Source of the DNA: Siniperca chuatsi
Taxonomy: Eukaryota > Chordata > Actinopteri > Centrarchiformes > Sinipercidae
Assembly: GCF_020085105.1 (NCBI RefSeq)
Contig: NC_058058.1
Span: 8,918,675-8,982,674 of the forward strand
Length of the DNA stretch: 64,000 nucleotides
Direction of reading: 5' to 3'
Numbering within the stretch: position 1 is the first letter of the stretch; every line of letters begins with the position of its first letter. This document shows, piece after piece, positions 37,901 through 47,405 of this stretch. The notes below the pieces were generated by a model that made no database searches, had not been told where the DNA came from, and saw nothing but the letters and a program-made list of their open reading frames with translations. A program made the translations under genes and the position numbers.

Positions 37901-37956
37901 GGGGGCTGGACTACCTGACTGAAAATGTACACCTCATCACTCAAAAGAGCATTTAA
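34815..37956 (+). CDS. tpmt: Thiopurine S-methyltransferase, complete coding region in 8 exons
   Basis: Cytosolic SAM-dependent methyltransferase that S-methylates aromatic thiols such as thiopurines. Coding exons: 34815-34912, 35250-35342, 35503-35635, 36892-36944, 37039-37113, 37428-37513, 37603-37647, 37838-37956. All have GT donors and AG acceptors, and every codon split across a junction restores a sensible residue. The product is 233 residues (human about 245). Hallmarks: [17 protein letters not shown] (12-28), [18 protein letters not shown] (50-67) and [10 protein letters not shown] (69-78) forming the cofactor site, [12 protein letters not shown] (135-146), PPFFVP (181-186), and a C-terminal [14 protein letters not shown] block. 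Start: the ATG at 34815 is the first in frame after the acceptor at 34786; a second in-frame ATG at 34842 (residue 10) is possible. No frameshift or lost key residue is seen. The 3' end is unclear because no canonical AATAAA follows closely. Confidence 0.95.
35250..35342 (+). CDS. tpmt: tpmt coding exon 2
   Basis: Acceptor TTTGGACAG. Encodes [12 protein letters not shown] followed by the cofactor-binding block [14 protein letters not shown]. It ends TG|GTATGA, so Trp-64 is split with exon 3. Confidence 0.93.
35503..35635 (+). CDS. tpmt: tpmt coding exon 3
   Basis: Acceptor GAATCCCAG, donor ACAAG|GTAAGT. Encodes [20 protein letters not shown] through PGAKVYK: the glycine-containing loop and acidic Glu of the SAM site, then the substrate-side helix. 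Confidence 0.95.
35895..36075 (+). repeat. Family D repeat in tpmt intron 3
   Basis: Inverted relative to the copy at 27450-27705. Contains TTGGCGGAGTCCGCCATT and GGGATTCACGGGAAATGATG. It lies between tpmt coding exons 3 and 4 in sense orientation. Confidence 0.6.
36571..36736. repeat. 166-base fold-back in tpmt intron 3
   Basis: Arms 36571-36602 and 36705-36736 are 32 bases each and complementary except at two positions (core GTCAAAGTTACATTATC). The 102-base interior holds a retroposon-like tail, CTCTGGGATCAATAAAGT. Confidence 0.75.
36892..36944 (+). CDS. tpmt: tpmt coding exon 4
   Basis: Short 53-base exon, acceptor TTGTTCCACAG, donor CCAG|GTAAGT. Encodes [17 protein letters not shown]; a Ser codon is split with exon 5. 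Confidence 0.93.
37039..37113 (+). CDS. tpmt: tpmt coding exon 5
   Basis: Acceptor TTTCACAG, donor GAAAA|GTAAGA. Encodes [20 protein letters not shown] and RDRE, the most conserved segment of the family. Confidence 0.95.
37231..37283 (+). repeat. Recent 25-base tandem duplication in tpmt intron 5
   Basis: The unit at 37231-37255 (starting CCTAAAATTAAATTAAATCC) is repeated exactly at 37256-37280, with three further matching bases. Confidence 0.9.
37428..37513 (+). CDS. tpmt: tpmt coding exon 6
   Basis: Acceptor ATACCACAG, donor ATACAG|GTAACT. Encodes [20 protein letters not shown] through NPELYT, the central strand and helix of the methyltransferase fold. Confidence 0.93.
37603..37647 (+). 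CDS. tpmt: tpmt coding exon 7
   Basis: 45-base exon, acceptor GTGTTTCAG, donor TTTG|GTGAGT. Encodes [14 protein letters not shown] between two split Gly codons. Confidence 0.92.
37838..37956 (+). CDS. tpmt: tpmt terminal coding exon 8
   Basis: Acceptor TTTCCTCAG. Encodes [20 protein letters not shown] then [18 protein letters not shown] and TAA at 37954-37956. The length and end match the family's C-terminus. Confidence 0.93.
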
Positions 37957-38361
37957 AAACTAACTTGTAAGTTTAGAGAGCTTAGAAAAGCAGATATTGG
38001 GCATTTTACTGCAAACACTAGTCCTAGGCAATCTTTTTGATAAAGTTCTATTTTGGTGGGAAGTGAAGGTGCATGGAATTAAAATGTCAAGAACTGTAAC
38101 ATATAAAGTTTTGAATGCTTGTCAACATAAAACATGTTTTGTAACAAGATGTCTGTGGCTTTATTGTGGCTGTTGTGTATTACTGGCAATATTAACAATT
38201 GCAAATAGGCACTTTTTATATATTAATATAACAATTTCTTTAAATAATACTTAATTGAGAAAATGGAATTTACAACAAAGACACACATAAAACAGGATGT
38301 AAGTTATAAAATCAGACATAAAAGTAAGGAAATCTTTTAAAAAAAGAGGAAAGTAACTATC

Positions 38362-38393
<32 letters not shown>

Positions 38394-38804
38394 ATTTTTA
38401 TGGCCTTACAATACAGTTTTAGGTTTTTAAGAAATACTAAAAGTGACATTAATTGAATCCAATTTGGTTTTTTGTTTTGAGAATATGCTGGTATGGATAT
38501 GGTGTACTTTCTAAAAATCAAAAGCAGATATATAAAAGACATTTTGAATTCACCCTTGCCTACTCCAAACCATACAAGTTAATCTCAAAAGTCAACAGAT
38601 GTACTTTACTTTGAAGAATGTTATCAGTCTATATAGAAAATATTTAATCGCAGGTGCAGTCCCAAAACATGAACAAAAGTTTCACGAAACCTTCTACAAA
38701 AAGCACACATAATGTCTAAGTATAGTTATAGACAAAGAGGACCTGGGGTCTCCAGGAACCCAAACAGAAGATTTAATAGAACGACGCTTGTATGCAGATG
38801 CAAT
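37957..38804 (+). other. tpmt 3' flank and tpmt-ppp1r36 spacer
   Basis: AT-rich. No canonical AATAAA follows tpmt; a weak TATAAA at about 38103, followed by a T/G-rich run at 38150-38185, may serve. A CA microsatellite lies at 38367-38393. No coding sequence seen. Confidence 0.4.
38367..38393 (+). repeat. (CA)n microsatellite
   Basis: CA tract of 27 bases. Confidence 0.95.
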
Positions 38805-38950
38805 TTAAAAGCGTCATGTACTAATGCGTCATGGAGCCAGCTTCTTTCCCATTGGCTGTTGCCTGGATACAGTGCCTAACATTAGCAAACGGCAAGGAGG
38901 AAGGAGCAAGAGCTAACCTGTAAAGTTTTTAACAAGTTTTGTTCACAGAA
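38805..38950 (+). promoter_or_regulatory. ppp1r36: ppp1r36 proximal promoter with X-box-like site
   Basis: Within 140 bases of the start codon are two GCGTCATG motifs (38811-38818 and 38826-38833), an inverted CCAAT box (ATTGG at 38851), and GTTGCCTGGATAC (38858-38870). The last has a perfect left half and a degraded right half of the RFX X-box (GTTGCC N GGCAAC). RFX sites typically drive ciliary and sperm genes. No TATA box is evident. Confidence 0.4.
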
Positions 38951-38980
38951 ATGCAGAAATATCCCGAGGAGCCGAGAAAC
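38951..38980 (+). CDS. ppp1r36: ppp1r36 exon 1
   Basis: Encodes MQKYPEEPRN. The ATG lies in CAGAAATGC (A at -3). Donor AAAC|GTACGT, phase 0. Confidence 0.75.
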
Positions 38981-41900
38981 GTACGTTTCCACATTGAGAC
39001 AGATGAATTTTATAAGTTTTGAAGACGTTATGTGACGATAAAAACGTTCGATATCGTTACAATTTTACCAATAACTATTATTACCGGTATTTGTGCTGCA
39101 ATTTTAACTTAACCGTTTAAAAAGTATCTTTTAAGTTACGATAATAATACATATTTACATTTTTTCCCCAAATTACACATTTAAATGGTCTGGCTGACAT
39201 TAAAGGAATACCTTTCAGGTCAGTGTACCGCCTTCAGGTAGCTGGGTGTGGAATGAAGAAGCTCGAACAGTGGAGTTTGTCAGGTGAGGCTAGCTGGGCC
39301 AAATTACTAGCATACTGCATCTGCTAGCAGTCGTGAGACGTTGTTAAACTATAATATTGTAAACATATTCCCTTTTCTCTAGTTCTAGTCCAGCAGAGGA
39401 GGGTGTTTTAAGGAAAAGGAGGCAAACCAATGTCAATTTCAACGATCTTCAGCAGCGGTCAGAGTGGTAGGCCTGGGTCACCAAGCAGCTTTCAAAAGTT
39501 CTGTTCACGTTATTCAACCGTGTTTATGATTAGTCGAAGGGCAGAGTAAATGTAGCCCTATAATCACCTCTTTTTGTAATTGCACATGATGTTCTGAACT
39601 ACACATACACACAACTAACCTGCATATGTTGATCATTGCTGTTTCTCCAGGTTGGCTGAGATCTGTACGTTGAACCATAGAGGGCACCAAAGCATTAGAA
39701 AGAGCCTGAGCCCTGCTCATCTAAATGCTTACAGGTCCTCAGTGATGAAGAGGCGAGGGGACCGCATCACCACTGATGATGTTAAACGCAAGTGTCAATA
39801 TGTTGTTGAACTCATAACAATAATGCCGCATGACTTAAGTCAGCTGCTCCTCTCTGTTTCCTGTAGCATTGGTAATTGCTGAACAGATAGGAGTTTGCTA
39901 TGTGTGAATATACAGGAATCAGGGATTGCTCAGATTTGCATTTGTGATTATTTGCTCCATTACTTACTTGCATTGGTATCCCTAGAGTGACCGGACAAAG
40001 ATTGAGGTTTTTGGGCAACCAAATTAATACATTTCTAGATTTGTCTTCACGGCTTATCCCACTATGCACACCATTTCCTAGTGATTGCTTTTCCAAAATT
40101 AAGATCAGTCCATGAATGATAGATCTTCATATGAAAGAGAAAATAAACTAAACATTGGTCTTTGGTAATGGTGATAGCATTTAGCCAGAGAATGATTGAA
40201 TGATATTTCTATACGTAGTGAGTGCTAGATGACCTTTGACCCTGTTCTTACAAAGCTCTCTGTGTTTTAGAGGTGGCTGTCAGTTTGCTACAGGAGAATT
40301 ATTCACTTCCCATTCCATTCTGTTTCTTGGCTGTATTGAAGTAAGGAATACAACATCTTTATACATACATACAGTTCCCATTGTTGTACATTGTATGACA
40401 AGATAAGTCATACACTGATACCAATTGCTTGTCGTTGTCCAGGAGTAAAGAGCTTGATGAAGTCCTGACTACGCTTCTCCTGTACCTGTCTTGTTTCTTT
40501 GAATACAAGTCTCTGGAGAATAAACCTAAGCCTTTAATGGCGTAAGTATGCTAAGAATGGAAGAGTGTTGTCTATTATACTATATATTGCTATCATGTAT
40601 CTTACAGACTGGGGATTTTTGCCTTTATTTTAATGTTGTGGTATTTTTTATCTCAGTTATTTTCTGTGTTTCTTCCCCTTTCTTTATCTACCAATGTCTG
40701 TGACTCTATTTCTTTACATTTTTGTCTTTTTCGATCCCCTTTTCTCTCTTCTCTGTCCTGTATTTCTACACCCTCACTCCCTTTCTAACAAACCTGCCAG
40801 TGTAGACATCATCACAGAGCACCAGATGATGGCGGAGGCTTTGGCCAAAAAGGAGATGGCTCAAAAGAAGCTGGCTGTCTGCTACTTCAGCCTAATCATG
40901 GACCTGGAGATAGAACAGCATCAACACACGTCATATCACAAGTGAGTATTTGTTCAGATTCAGAACAGGTGGCAGACAGAGAATGTGCTATTCCTCCTAC
41001 AATATTTTCACTCAGTTGTATAGTTACCAGGATGCATCACTCATCATACCTTTTCAAAATACCTCCTGGGTACCATTGGATAGCAGTAGTGAATGTCTTC
41101 CCAAGAGACTCTGAGAAAGCCACTGAAAAACATTACATTTATGTAGGAAATCCTAAATAAGGGCAGGATTTAAAAAATATATATATATATTAGGTTCATT
41201 TTGGGAATTCAGGGAAATTTTTATGATATGTATGCTTTGAAGTTTTATGATCATCTGAATGGGGTAAGGCACAAACACTCACATTTTTACTAGTTGAACA
41301 AATATTCATTGTGCATCATTGCTCTCTGTTTTGCAAAGTTGTATGAACTTTCTTATTAACTGATATTCACATAATAAGCTCTGCTGTCACATGTCTTACA
41401 TTAAATGTTAAATGTTGTCATTATAGTACACAGTTGTAAGTGATACAATAATCACTTACAGGATAGGTTCACATTTAAAAAAAAAAATTATCTTGATACG
41501 ACACATCCATAATGACATTCATAGTGTTTTTGGCTGTTGTAATTGTTCCTCCTGTCCATACTGACTATGAAGAGATCCCGTCATTATCCAATGTAAGAAA
41601 TGGGGGACAAAATAAAAAAGCCTTTTTTCTGTGCAAAAATGCATTCTAAAGTTTAGTTGAAGCTAATAGGAGGCTTCAGCAGCCTGAGGTAGACAAATCA
41701 AGTAGGTATCGTCCGAAGTAAGTCTTTTTAGTACCAAAATTCTGCTTTGTGCTTCCCCGTGAAGTGTTTCCTTGTCATGATGCAGTGGAGGGACAGTAAC
41801 AAAAAGAAGGACTTTGGTATTAAAGAGAGTTTTATAGATACACGCTTTATTTGGCTAACTCAGACTGCTGAAGCCTCATATTATACCATACTATGCTATA

Positions 41901-44877
41901 CCAAACGAGGACTGTGGATTTTGTTCCCCATCACATCCATTGGAATCACATTAAGGAGGAATATCTTTAGGGTCAGTATGGACAGGACGAAAAACTACAG
42001 CAACCAAAATTTCAATGTACATATGTGCATTTGAGTATTGCTTTAAAACAGACTTGAAGAAATGTGAACCTATCCTTTCCGTAACCTTAGATACCTATAT
42101 GTAAGCACTAGGACTGGATTCAGGTACTATGCACCTTTTTGATTGAATTGAACTGCAAACAAGGTCTCACACTAGTTTCTACTTTATCTACTTTATTTTT
42201 ATTTTATTTTAAAGCTTTATTACTGGATGTTTTTATGACTCCTGCAATTCTTTCTATGATTGCCTTTGTTTCTTAAATTTTCTGACCTATATTTGATCAA
42301 ATATAGGCATGGTTTCATGTACACTGGTTGTGTGTTTGTATCTCAGATCTGACTTTAAATGTTGCTCTTTGTTCTCAAGTCCCTCTTGAAGAAAGACCAA
42401 GCTTTTATGTGTTTTTCCAGGGGCCAGATGTCGTCAAACAGTACAGAATGGCTGCTACATGCGGTAGGTGCAATAAGAATCCTACAATGTGCGACAGACG
42501 TACTAATCAACTTAACTGCAAATGGACCGCTCCAATTAAAATGTTTTTAAGGTTATTATGAATCTTAGGAACTGGTTAATGATGCTAATCTGTCCCCTCA
42601 CAAATCCCCCCATTTTTTAAAATTTGATCAATTTGATTTGTAACTGACATGAAATGTCTTTCCTTGCAAAGCATGTTGAAACATTCAAAACTGTATTGCC
42701 TCATCTGCACAGAGTGAAGGCCAGTTCACCATCTGTGAATACAGACGGTAGTGAGCAGAACAGAACGACATTGAGTGCTGGTTATGCCTGGTGGCCTTAA
42801 TGAATTAGTTAATGGTAGGAGATGTTGATTCAACACAGGTGCTTTGCTTTGACAGGCTCCCTCCAGTTTTCAGCCAGGTGGGTGGACAGGGGGTGAAATA
42901 TCACGCTAACAGCAGCAGCTTATTTTTCTGCTCTGTATGTGACCTTTTTTGGACAGAAATAGCTGTTATGACCTTTTAAAAACACAGACGAATCAAATGA
43001 ATTAAGGAAATAATGGATTTGTGTGTAAAGAACCCCAGGTGACACTCTTCACTCACTTCTCTCCCTTTTTCCCCCTCACCCTCCGTTTCTAGTGCTTGTA
43101 CAGCTTCTTCTGCTATGTGTCCTGGGTGACGTTTGGCAGGAAGGACCTGAGGGACATCCAAGAGGAGGTGGGGCGTCTTTTGTACTCTGACACCTTCAAC
43201 ACGGCAGTGAAGAACAGGACTGACAGAGACTCAGGAATCACCTTCGCTTCTGTTAATGGTTTAGCAAAGACGGGAGAAGCTGACCTCCAGGAGACGGGAT
43301 GTATTAGCACATTCAAGCACAGGTACGTTAAAGTGAAGTAAAGGTTTGGTTGAGGTGGCATGTGATACCATCACTATCACTGTACATGTATTTAGAGTAG
43401 AATCATTTTTGATTGACGAAAAGTAACAGCATGTTATGCCTCGTATTTCACTACTGTTTAGGTTCATATCTCTGTGAACTTATCCTATACATTTTTGATT
43501 GCCCCCACAGGCCAGTTCGAGAGGGTAAGCTACAATATACAGTATAATGGCCCTCTGGAGATAGTAAAGTTTCAGCATTGGTCAGCCTTTGGAGGCAGTC
43601 ACATTTTCATCAACTTTTGTGAATATTTGCTTTGCCTCTCATTTATTATCATTAAAAACTTAATTCAATAACAAATTCAAAAAATCTAATTCTGAGTTGA
43701 TAAACCAGGCATTAACCAACAGAAACACTGCTTTCTGTGATTCTGTTACCCTGCCATACTATTTCATACAGTACAGGGTTCATCACTACCAGCGACGACT
43801 TTAATGTGGAAGTAGTTGTGTGATCCATTGTTAATTTAGAAATCTTGATTATAGCCACTTTAACTAATAGCTGTTGTTTAACCATCAATATGTTTAACCA
43901 GTCTGGCCCTGATTGATGTATTATAGAGTAAATAACTTAATAGCTCCAGCAATAAAGTTGTCTGTGTTTGATGGATGTCATGTCGGACCTCTAACTGGAA
44001 TATGATTGATGTCGACAGATTCATAGCTTTGTCCGATAGGAGGGGTCTGTCTGACAGCCTGTTTTATGTTGTGTTGCTGTGTCTGACACAAGATTGACAG
44101 TTGTATAAGCTGTCAAGAGGCCCAGTGCTCTATCCTGCTGTCAGGTTGAGAGCAAACAATCAAATGCTGGGCTAGAAGCTTGCTCTCTTCCTGAGGGTGG
44201 ATGTACACAACATGATTTGGACTAGCTTTAGCACCACTTCCAGCTGTTGTGCAAAACACTGTGATAAAAAAAAATCTATCAGACTATATATTTTTTGTTA
44301 TTTGTTCTGGAATAGCACCTGGATCTTGAGAAGTTGGCTACCGTAGAATCTTTCCTGATTAATTAGTTCTGGATATTTGTTTAAGTTTCCACCATGGGTA
44401 CTATAGGTATGTATGACAAAATGGAATATGTGAGGAATGTCTCCTTTTCAAAATGCTTATACAGCTGTTGTCTGTGCGTGAATGAACTGCTATACGGTAT
44501 AGACAGACCTTTAGTATTATCATATTTGGTTTAATTAATGGTGTAAAAGATGTGTGCAGTGAAAGTTCATACGTTTGTTCTCTTAATTCCTAAAAGTATA
44601 ATAAGTATAATGTATTGGAGAAAATTTTGTACACATTTGTTGCCCGCTGTGTTTCCTCCAATATACAGATGGGTGATAAATTAAAGGAAAAACCACCAGG
44701 TCACCACAAGTCTCCAGAACAGCTTCAGTGCTCCTCGCCAAGTCTGTGGAATTCTATTGGAGAGATGAACACCATTCCTCCACAAGATATTCCCTCATTT
44801 ATATATACAACCTTTATTTAATCAGGTAATCTCATTGAGATCAAGATCTCTTTTGCAAGAGAGACCTGAGTACAGCA

Positions 44878-44926
<49 letters not shown>

Positions 44927-46842
44927 AAAACAAACATATCCAGACATAACAAAAGGACATATAGCAGAGACAGTCACAGACATCACTAAATAGATTTGAA
45001 GTGAATTGGTATGAAACTGGGTTGAGATCTGGTGACTGTAAAGGCTGTAGCATTTTATTCACATCATTTTCAAACTTACCAAACCATTCAGTGAGCCCTG
45101 GTGCACGGAAGCATCTGCATTTGATATGTTTCTCCGCTCTTTTATTCAGGTTTTTCCTTTCATTTGTCCCCCGTCATCTTTCCCTAGGGTGTTTGTACAC
45201 AACAAATTCATTAAATTCTTTGTCCCTGCTCCTTGATCTGACTTTTTCCCCAGAACGTCCCACAGGCATCCGGCCCTCAGCAGTATAGTTAATCAGCGAT
45301 CCCCACTGATGGTGTGTCTGCTGCCCACACCCAGAGAACGGTCACCCCATCTGTTCCTCAGCAGCCGGGCCAGGAGGCAGAGCCCACTGCAGGTCGAGCA
45401 CTGTGACACCAAGGCCCTGATGGAGGAGCTCAACCAGCAGCTGGCCAGTGTCAGGTGGTGTAAATCAACACTCAGGAGGGTGGAATTTGTTTTGATCAAG
45501 GGTATGATGTATCTGTTTCACTACTGCCATACCCAAAATAACAGTTACTGCTATGTGTATGATGATGTCAGACAAATTGTCATGGACTTAAAGTGACTTG
45601 TGACCACTAGGGGGGCAGACATATTCCAAAACAAACTCCCTTAATATACCACGGATAAACTGTTAGCTTCTCAAGTGCTTATGGCTAACTTGTTAGTTCT
45701 CCATTTAGTCATCCAGCAGGCACGGAGTCACATGAGCACCTTGTTGGTGTCATGATTTTGGCATTTTAGTTCTGGTTAGGTCCACTAACTCCTAAGATGG
45801 TTGACTTTCTTCACCAGCCACTTGCTGGTCAGGACTTGATTGGTGGAAAGGGTTGCCTATGGTTTTATTATATAGGTAAGGGGGGTTGGTAAGAGCCATA
45901 AGAATGCCATGCCATCTACCATCTATGTGTGGTTGAAAAACCAAAACCATAAGCTTAAAGCTCCATTGAACTGCAGAGTGAGGTGGTAATTTTCAGTGGG
46001 TCGGGTACTACAGTGACCCTTGTTGCATTACAGGAAGTCATTTGATGCTGTGTTAATGTAAAAATATAGTGAAGCTTTAATGATATATTTGAATGTTGCT
46101 AATAATTAGTTTAAAGTACATTTAGCTGTATTAAACTGGGGTGCTTTTGTTTTTGTTTTTTTTTCTGGTTTCTCCTGCCTTTTTTGTTTCAACCTCTTAG
46201 AAATTGGTAACTAGAATGGAAAAACTGAACATTATTGTGATTATGCTGGGCAGTAATACCCACTCTACACTCTACACCCACTCTCTTTTATCAGTGTCCC
46301 CAGTGGTCATATTGTATTAAAGAACGCTCTGTCTGGTTTTAACTGAATAATCTCAGATTTCATATGTAATGGGAATCTTTATTGCCATCTAACCAGATCT
46401 TTAATCAACTGAAAGGATAAAATGATTCATAGACTTACACTTTTATTTCACGTGTGTTTTTGTACCAAGATAGCATAGAAAAAAGGACTTGGGTTGTGAA
46501 AAACAAACAAAAATTAATCCATCTTACCCCACGTTCTCTCTCTCTTAATTTATTTATTACATCAGCTTTGGGATTCTTGGCAAGCCATTGAGACAGTTCA
46601 GCCGCAGTACCCTGATACCGTGTGGAGAACAGAAAAACAACAGAGATGAGGATAGCGACCATGAACCAGGGAGTGATGTTAATAACAACAGTGAGGAGCA
46701 TCCTGTCGTCCACGTTCGAGGTAGCAGGTCATCCTTCATGGGTCCTAAGTCGACAGGCCTTGCCAGATATGGCAGCACCACCCACATAAACACTAGAAAC
46801 TCTGCAGCCACCATAGAGGCAGTGACCTCAAACACTGAATGA
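38951..46842 (+). CDS. ppp1r36: PPP1R36-like protein phosphatase 1 regulatory subunit, complete in 11 exons
   Basis: Probable regulatory subunit of protein phosphatase 1; in mammals this family is testis-enriched. Coding exons: 38951-38980, 39219-39283, 39383-39466, 39651-39787, 40271-40340, 40443-40541, 40801-40941, 42421-42463, 43093-43322, 45254-45454, 46566-46842. The joined frame is open throughout and gives about 458 residues (human about 420 by recall). Family blocks: WVWNEEARTVEF near the N-terminus, ITTDDVK, LDEVLTTLLLYLSCFFEYKS then LENKPKPLM, CLYSFFCYVSWVTFGRKDL, IQEEVGRLLYSDTFN, IVNQRSPLMVCLLP, and a C-terminal GILGKP followed by a hydrophilic tail. A VNF triplet (49-51) just after a basic RKRR stretch may be a weak RVxF docking motif. 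One intron has a GC donor and another has tandem acceptors. The assignment rests on recalled similarity to human PPP1R36; the gene model is mine. Confidence 0.85.
39219..39283 (+). CDS. ppp1r36: ppp1r36 exon 2
   Basis: Acceptor ACCTTTCAG, donor GTCAG|GTGAGG. Encodes VSVPPSGSWVWNEEARTVEF plus V; the W-x-W-x(4)-RT-x-EF pattern is the N-terminal signature that identified the family. Confidence 0.85.
39383..39466 (+). CDS. ppp1r36: ppp1r36 exon 3
   Basis: Acceptor TTCTCTAG, donor GAGTG|GTAGGC. Encodes a basic segment LRKRRQTNVNFNDLQQRSE containing the possible weak PP1-docking VNF. Confidence 0.82.
39651..39787 (+). CDS. ppp1r36: ppp1r36 exon 4, with GC splice donor
   Basis: Acceptor GTTTCTCCAG. 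Encodes LAEICTLNHRGHQSIRKSLS through RITTDDVK. No GT donor keeps the DDVK block and the frame; AAAC|GCAAGT at 39788 does, joining to the exon at 40271 as K-Q-V-A. The base after GC fits the strong +3 to +6 context of GC-AG introns. Confidence 0.8.
40271..40340 (+). CDS. ppp1r36: ppp1r36 exon 5
   Basis: Acceptor CTGTGTTTTAG, donor TTGAA|GTAAGG. Encodes VAVSLLQENYSLPIPFCFLA plus VL. Confidence 0.85.
40443..40541 (+). CDS. ppp1r36: ppp1r36 exon 6
   Basis: Acceptor GTTGTCCAG, donor ATGGC|GTAAGT. Encodes SKELDEVLTTLLLYLSCFFE then YKSLENKPKPLM, a strong family block. Confidence 0.88.
40801..40941 (+). CDS. ppp1r36: ppp1r36 exon 7
   Basis: Acceptor ACCTGCCAG, donor CACAA|GTGAGT. Encodes VDIITEHQMMAEALAKKEMA through HQHTSYH, probably helical. 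Confidence 0.88.
41461..42075. mobile_element. Full-length fold-back MITE in ppp1r36 intron 7
   Basis: Exact 16-base terminal inverted repeats, GGATAGGTTCACATTT and AAATGTGAACCTATCC. The arms stay complementary, with drift, over most of the element: CTGTCCATACTGAC near both ends and GAGGCTTCAGCAG/CTGCTGAAGCCTC near the centre. It encodes no protein. It is a family I recognise in teleosts. Confidence 0.75.
42421..42463 (+). CDS. ppp1r36: ppp1r36 exon 8
   Basis: 43-base exon, acceptor TGTTTTTCCAG, donor CATGCG|GTAGGT. Encodes GQMSSNSTEWLLHA and keeps the frame between exons 7 and 9. It is the weakest on its own because of its size. Confidence 0.7.
43093..43322 (+). CDS. ppp1r36: ppp1r36 exon 9
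   Basis: Acceptor CCGTTTCTAG, donor CACAG|GTACGT. Encodes CLYSFFCYVSWVTFGRKDL and IQEEVGRLLYSDTFN, then a variable segment ending CISTFKH. Confidence 0.9.
43755..43865 (+). repeat. Family B repeat in ppp1r36 intron 9
   Basis: Ends TTGATTATAGCCACTTTAAC, as the copy at 13925-14125. Confidence 0.45.
44600..44812 (-). mobile_element. Tc1/mariner-like remnant, minus copy
   Basis: The minus strand carries AATGAGGGAATATCTTGTGG and GGAATGGTGTTCATC, matching AATGAGGGAATATGTTTTGG and GAATGCTGTTCATC of the remnant at 1255. CAGATGGGTGATAAATTAAA is its terminal region. Confidence 0.6.
44812..44940 (+). repeat. Interspersed repeat with (GAAA)n microsatellite
   Basis: CCTTTATTTAATCAGGTAAT, CATTGAGATCAAGATCTC and AGAGAGACCTGAG form a common teleost repeat; it runs into a GAAA tract at 44878-44928. 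Confidence 0.65.
45254..45454 (+). CDS. ppp1r36: ppp1r36 exon 10, tandem acceptors
   Basis: Encodes HPALSSIVNQRSPLMVCLLP, TPRERSPHLFLSSRARRQSP and ALMEELNQQLASV. Two acceptors, ending at 45253 and 45265, both keep frame and differ by four residues. The donor is GTCAG|GTGGTG; reading through it gives a 47-codon tail without similarity. Confidence 0.82.
45945..46080 (+). repeat. Family B repeat in ppp1r36 intron 10
   Basis: CATTGAACTGCAGAGT, AAGTCATTTGATGCTGTG and GTTAATGTAAAAATAT match 13990-14110. Confidence 0.5.
46566..46842 (+). CDS. ppp1r36: ppp1r36 terminal exon 11
   Basis: Acceptor TTTATTACATCAG. In phase with exon 10, it encodes FGILGKPLRQFSRSTLIPCG, then an acidic, Ser/Asn-rich tail ending TSNTE and TGA at 46840. 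GILGxP followed by an F and a short PxTL-like run resembles the human C-terminal region as I recall it. Frames on the opposite strand look like a membrane protein but contain stops, so I prefer this strand. Confidence 0.72.
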
Positions 46843-47108
46843 CTTGTATGTGTGAAAGTGGCAGAATGTTTTGAGTGTGAGTGTGCATTTTCATTGGCGT
46901 AACACAGATATCGCATGATTTACAAATGCATTCCTCAGCACAGCCAACAGGGTCAAAAACAGAGAGGAAAGACAACAGATTTTTGTTCTTCTTTGCTCAT
47001 GTGTGGCTCATTTTCAAAAGCACCTCCCTGGACGGTCATCACACACATTATACTGTATTGCTTCTGAATTTAAATCAGTGTCTTATTTACCAGCTGGTGG
47101 TGCTGTTG

Positions 47109-47114
47109 AATAAA
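47109..47114 (+). promoter_or_regulatory. ppp1r36: Poly(A) signal of ppp1r36
   Basis: AATAAA 267 bases after the stop codon, followed by a T/G-containing stretch. It is the first canonical hexamer downstream, giving a 3' UTR of about 290 bases. Confidence 0.6.
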
Positions 47115-47369
47115 ATATAATAATAACAATTTTGAAGGTCTGCACTTTCTATAGTGTCTGAAAGGTATTCAATTCACATATGAAAATGAAGGAAGTCTAG
47201 CACACTGCATGCATAATTCACATTGGATAATATGTATTTGGGAAATCAAATTATACAGTCTTCACACAGAGTTTGTCATCCCGATCAGTGTTCACCTTTT
47301 TTTTTTTTTTATTTAAATCATGAAGACCACTGAATCATTTTGTGTCCTTGTGCTGTCTCACAACAGGCT

Positions 47370-47370
<1 letters not shown>

Positions 47371-47404
<34 letters not shown>
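47371..47404 (+). repeat. (CA)n microsatellite
   Basis: CA tract of about 34 bases. Confidence 0.95.

Positions 47405-47405
<1 letters not shown>

Noticed and set aside
39788..39793. GTGTCA donor two codons downstream of the GC donor in ppp1r36 exon 4
   Set aside because: Using it breaks the reading frame of exon 5.
43510..43527. Possible microexon after a CCCCCACAG acceptor between ppp1r36 exons 9 and 10
   Set aside because: It would shift the phase so that exon 10 is read out of frame; skipping it joins exons 9 and 10 correctly.
46200..46215. Short terminal exon of ppp1r36 after a very strong pyrimidine tract (ending CTCTTAG)
   Set aside because: It would end the protein after two residues, whereas the exon at 46566 is in phase and carries the GILGKP block expected near the C-terminus. 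It may still be an alternative end.
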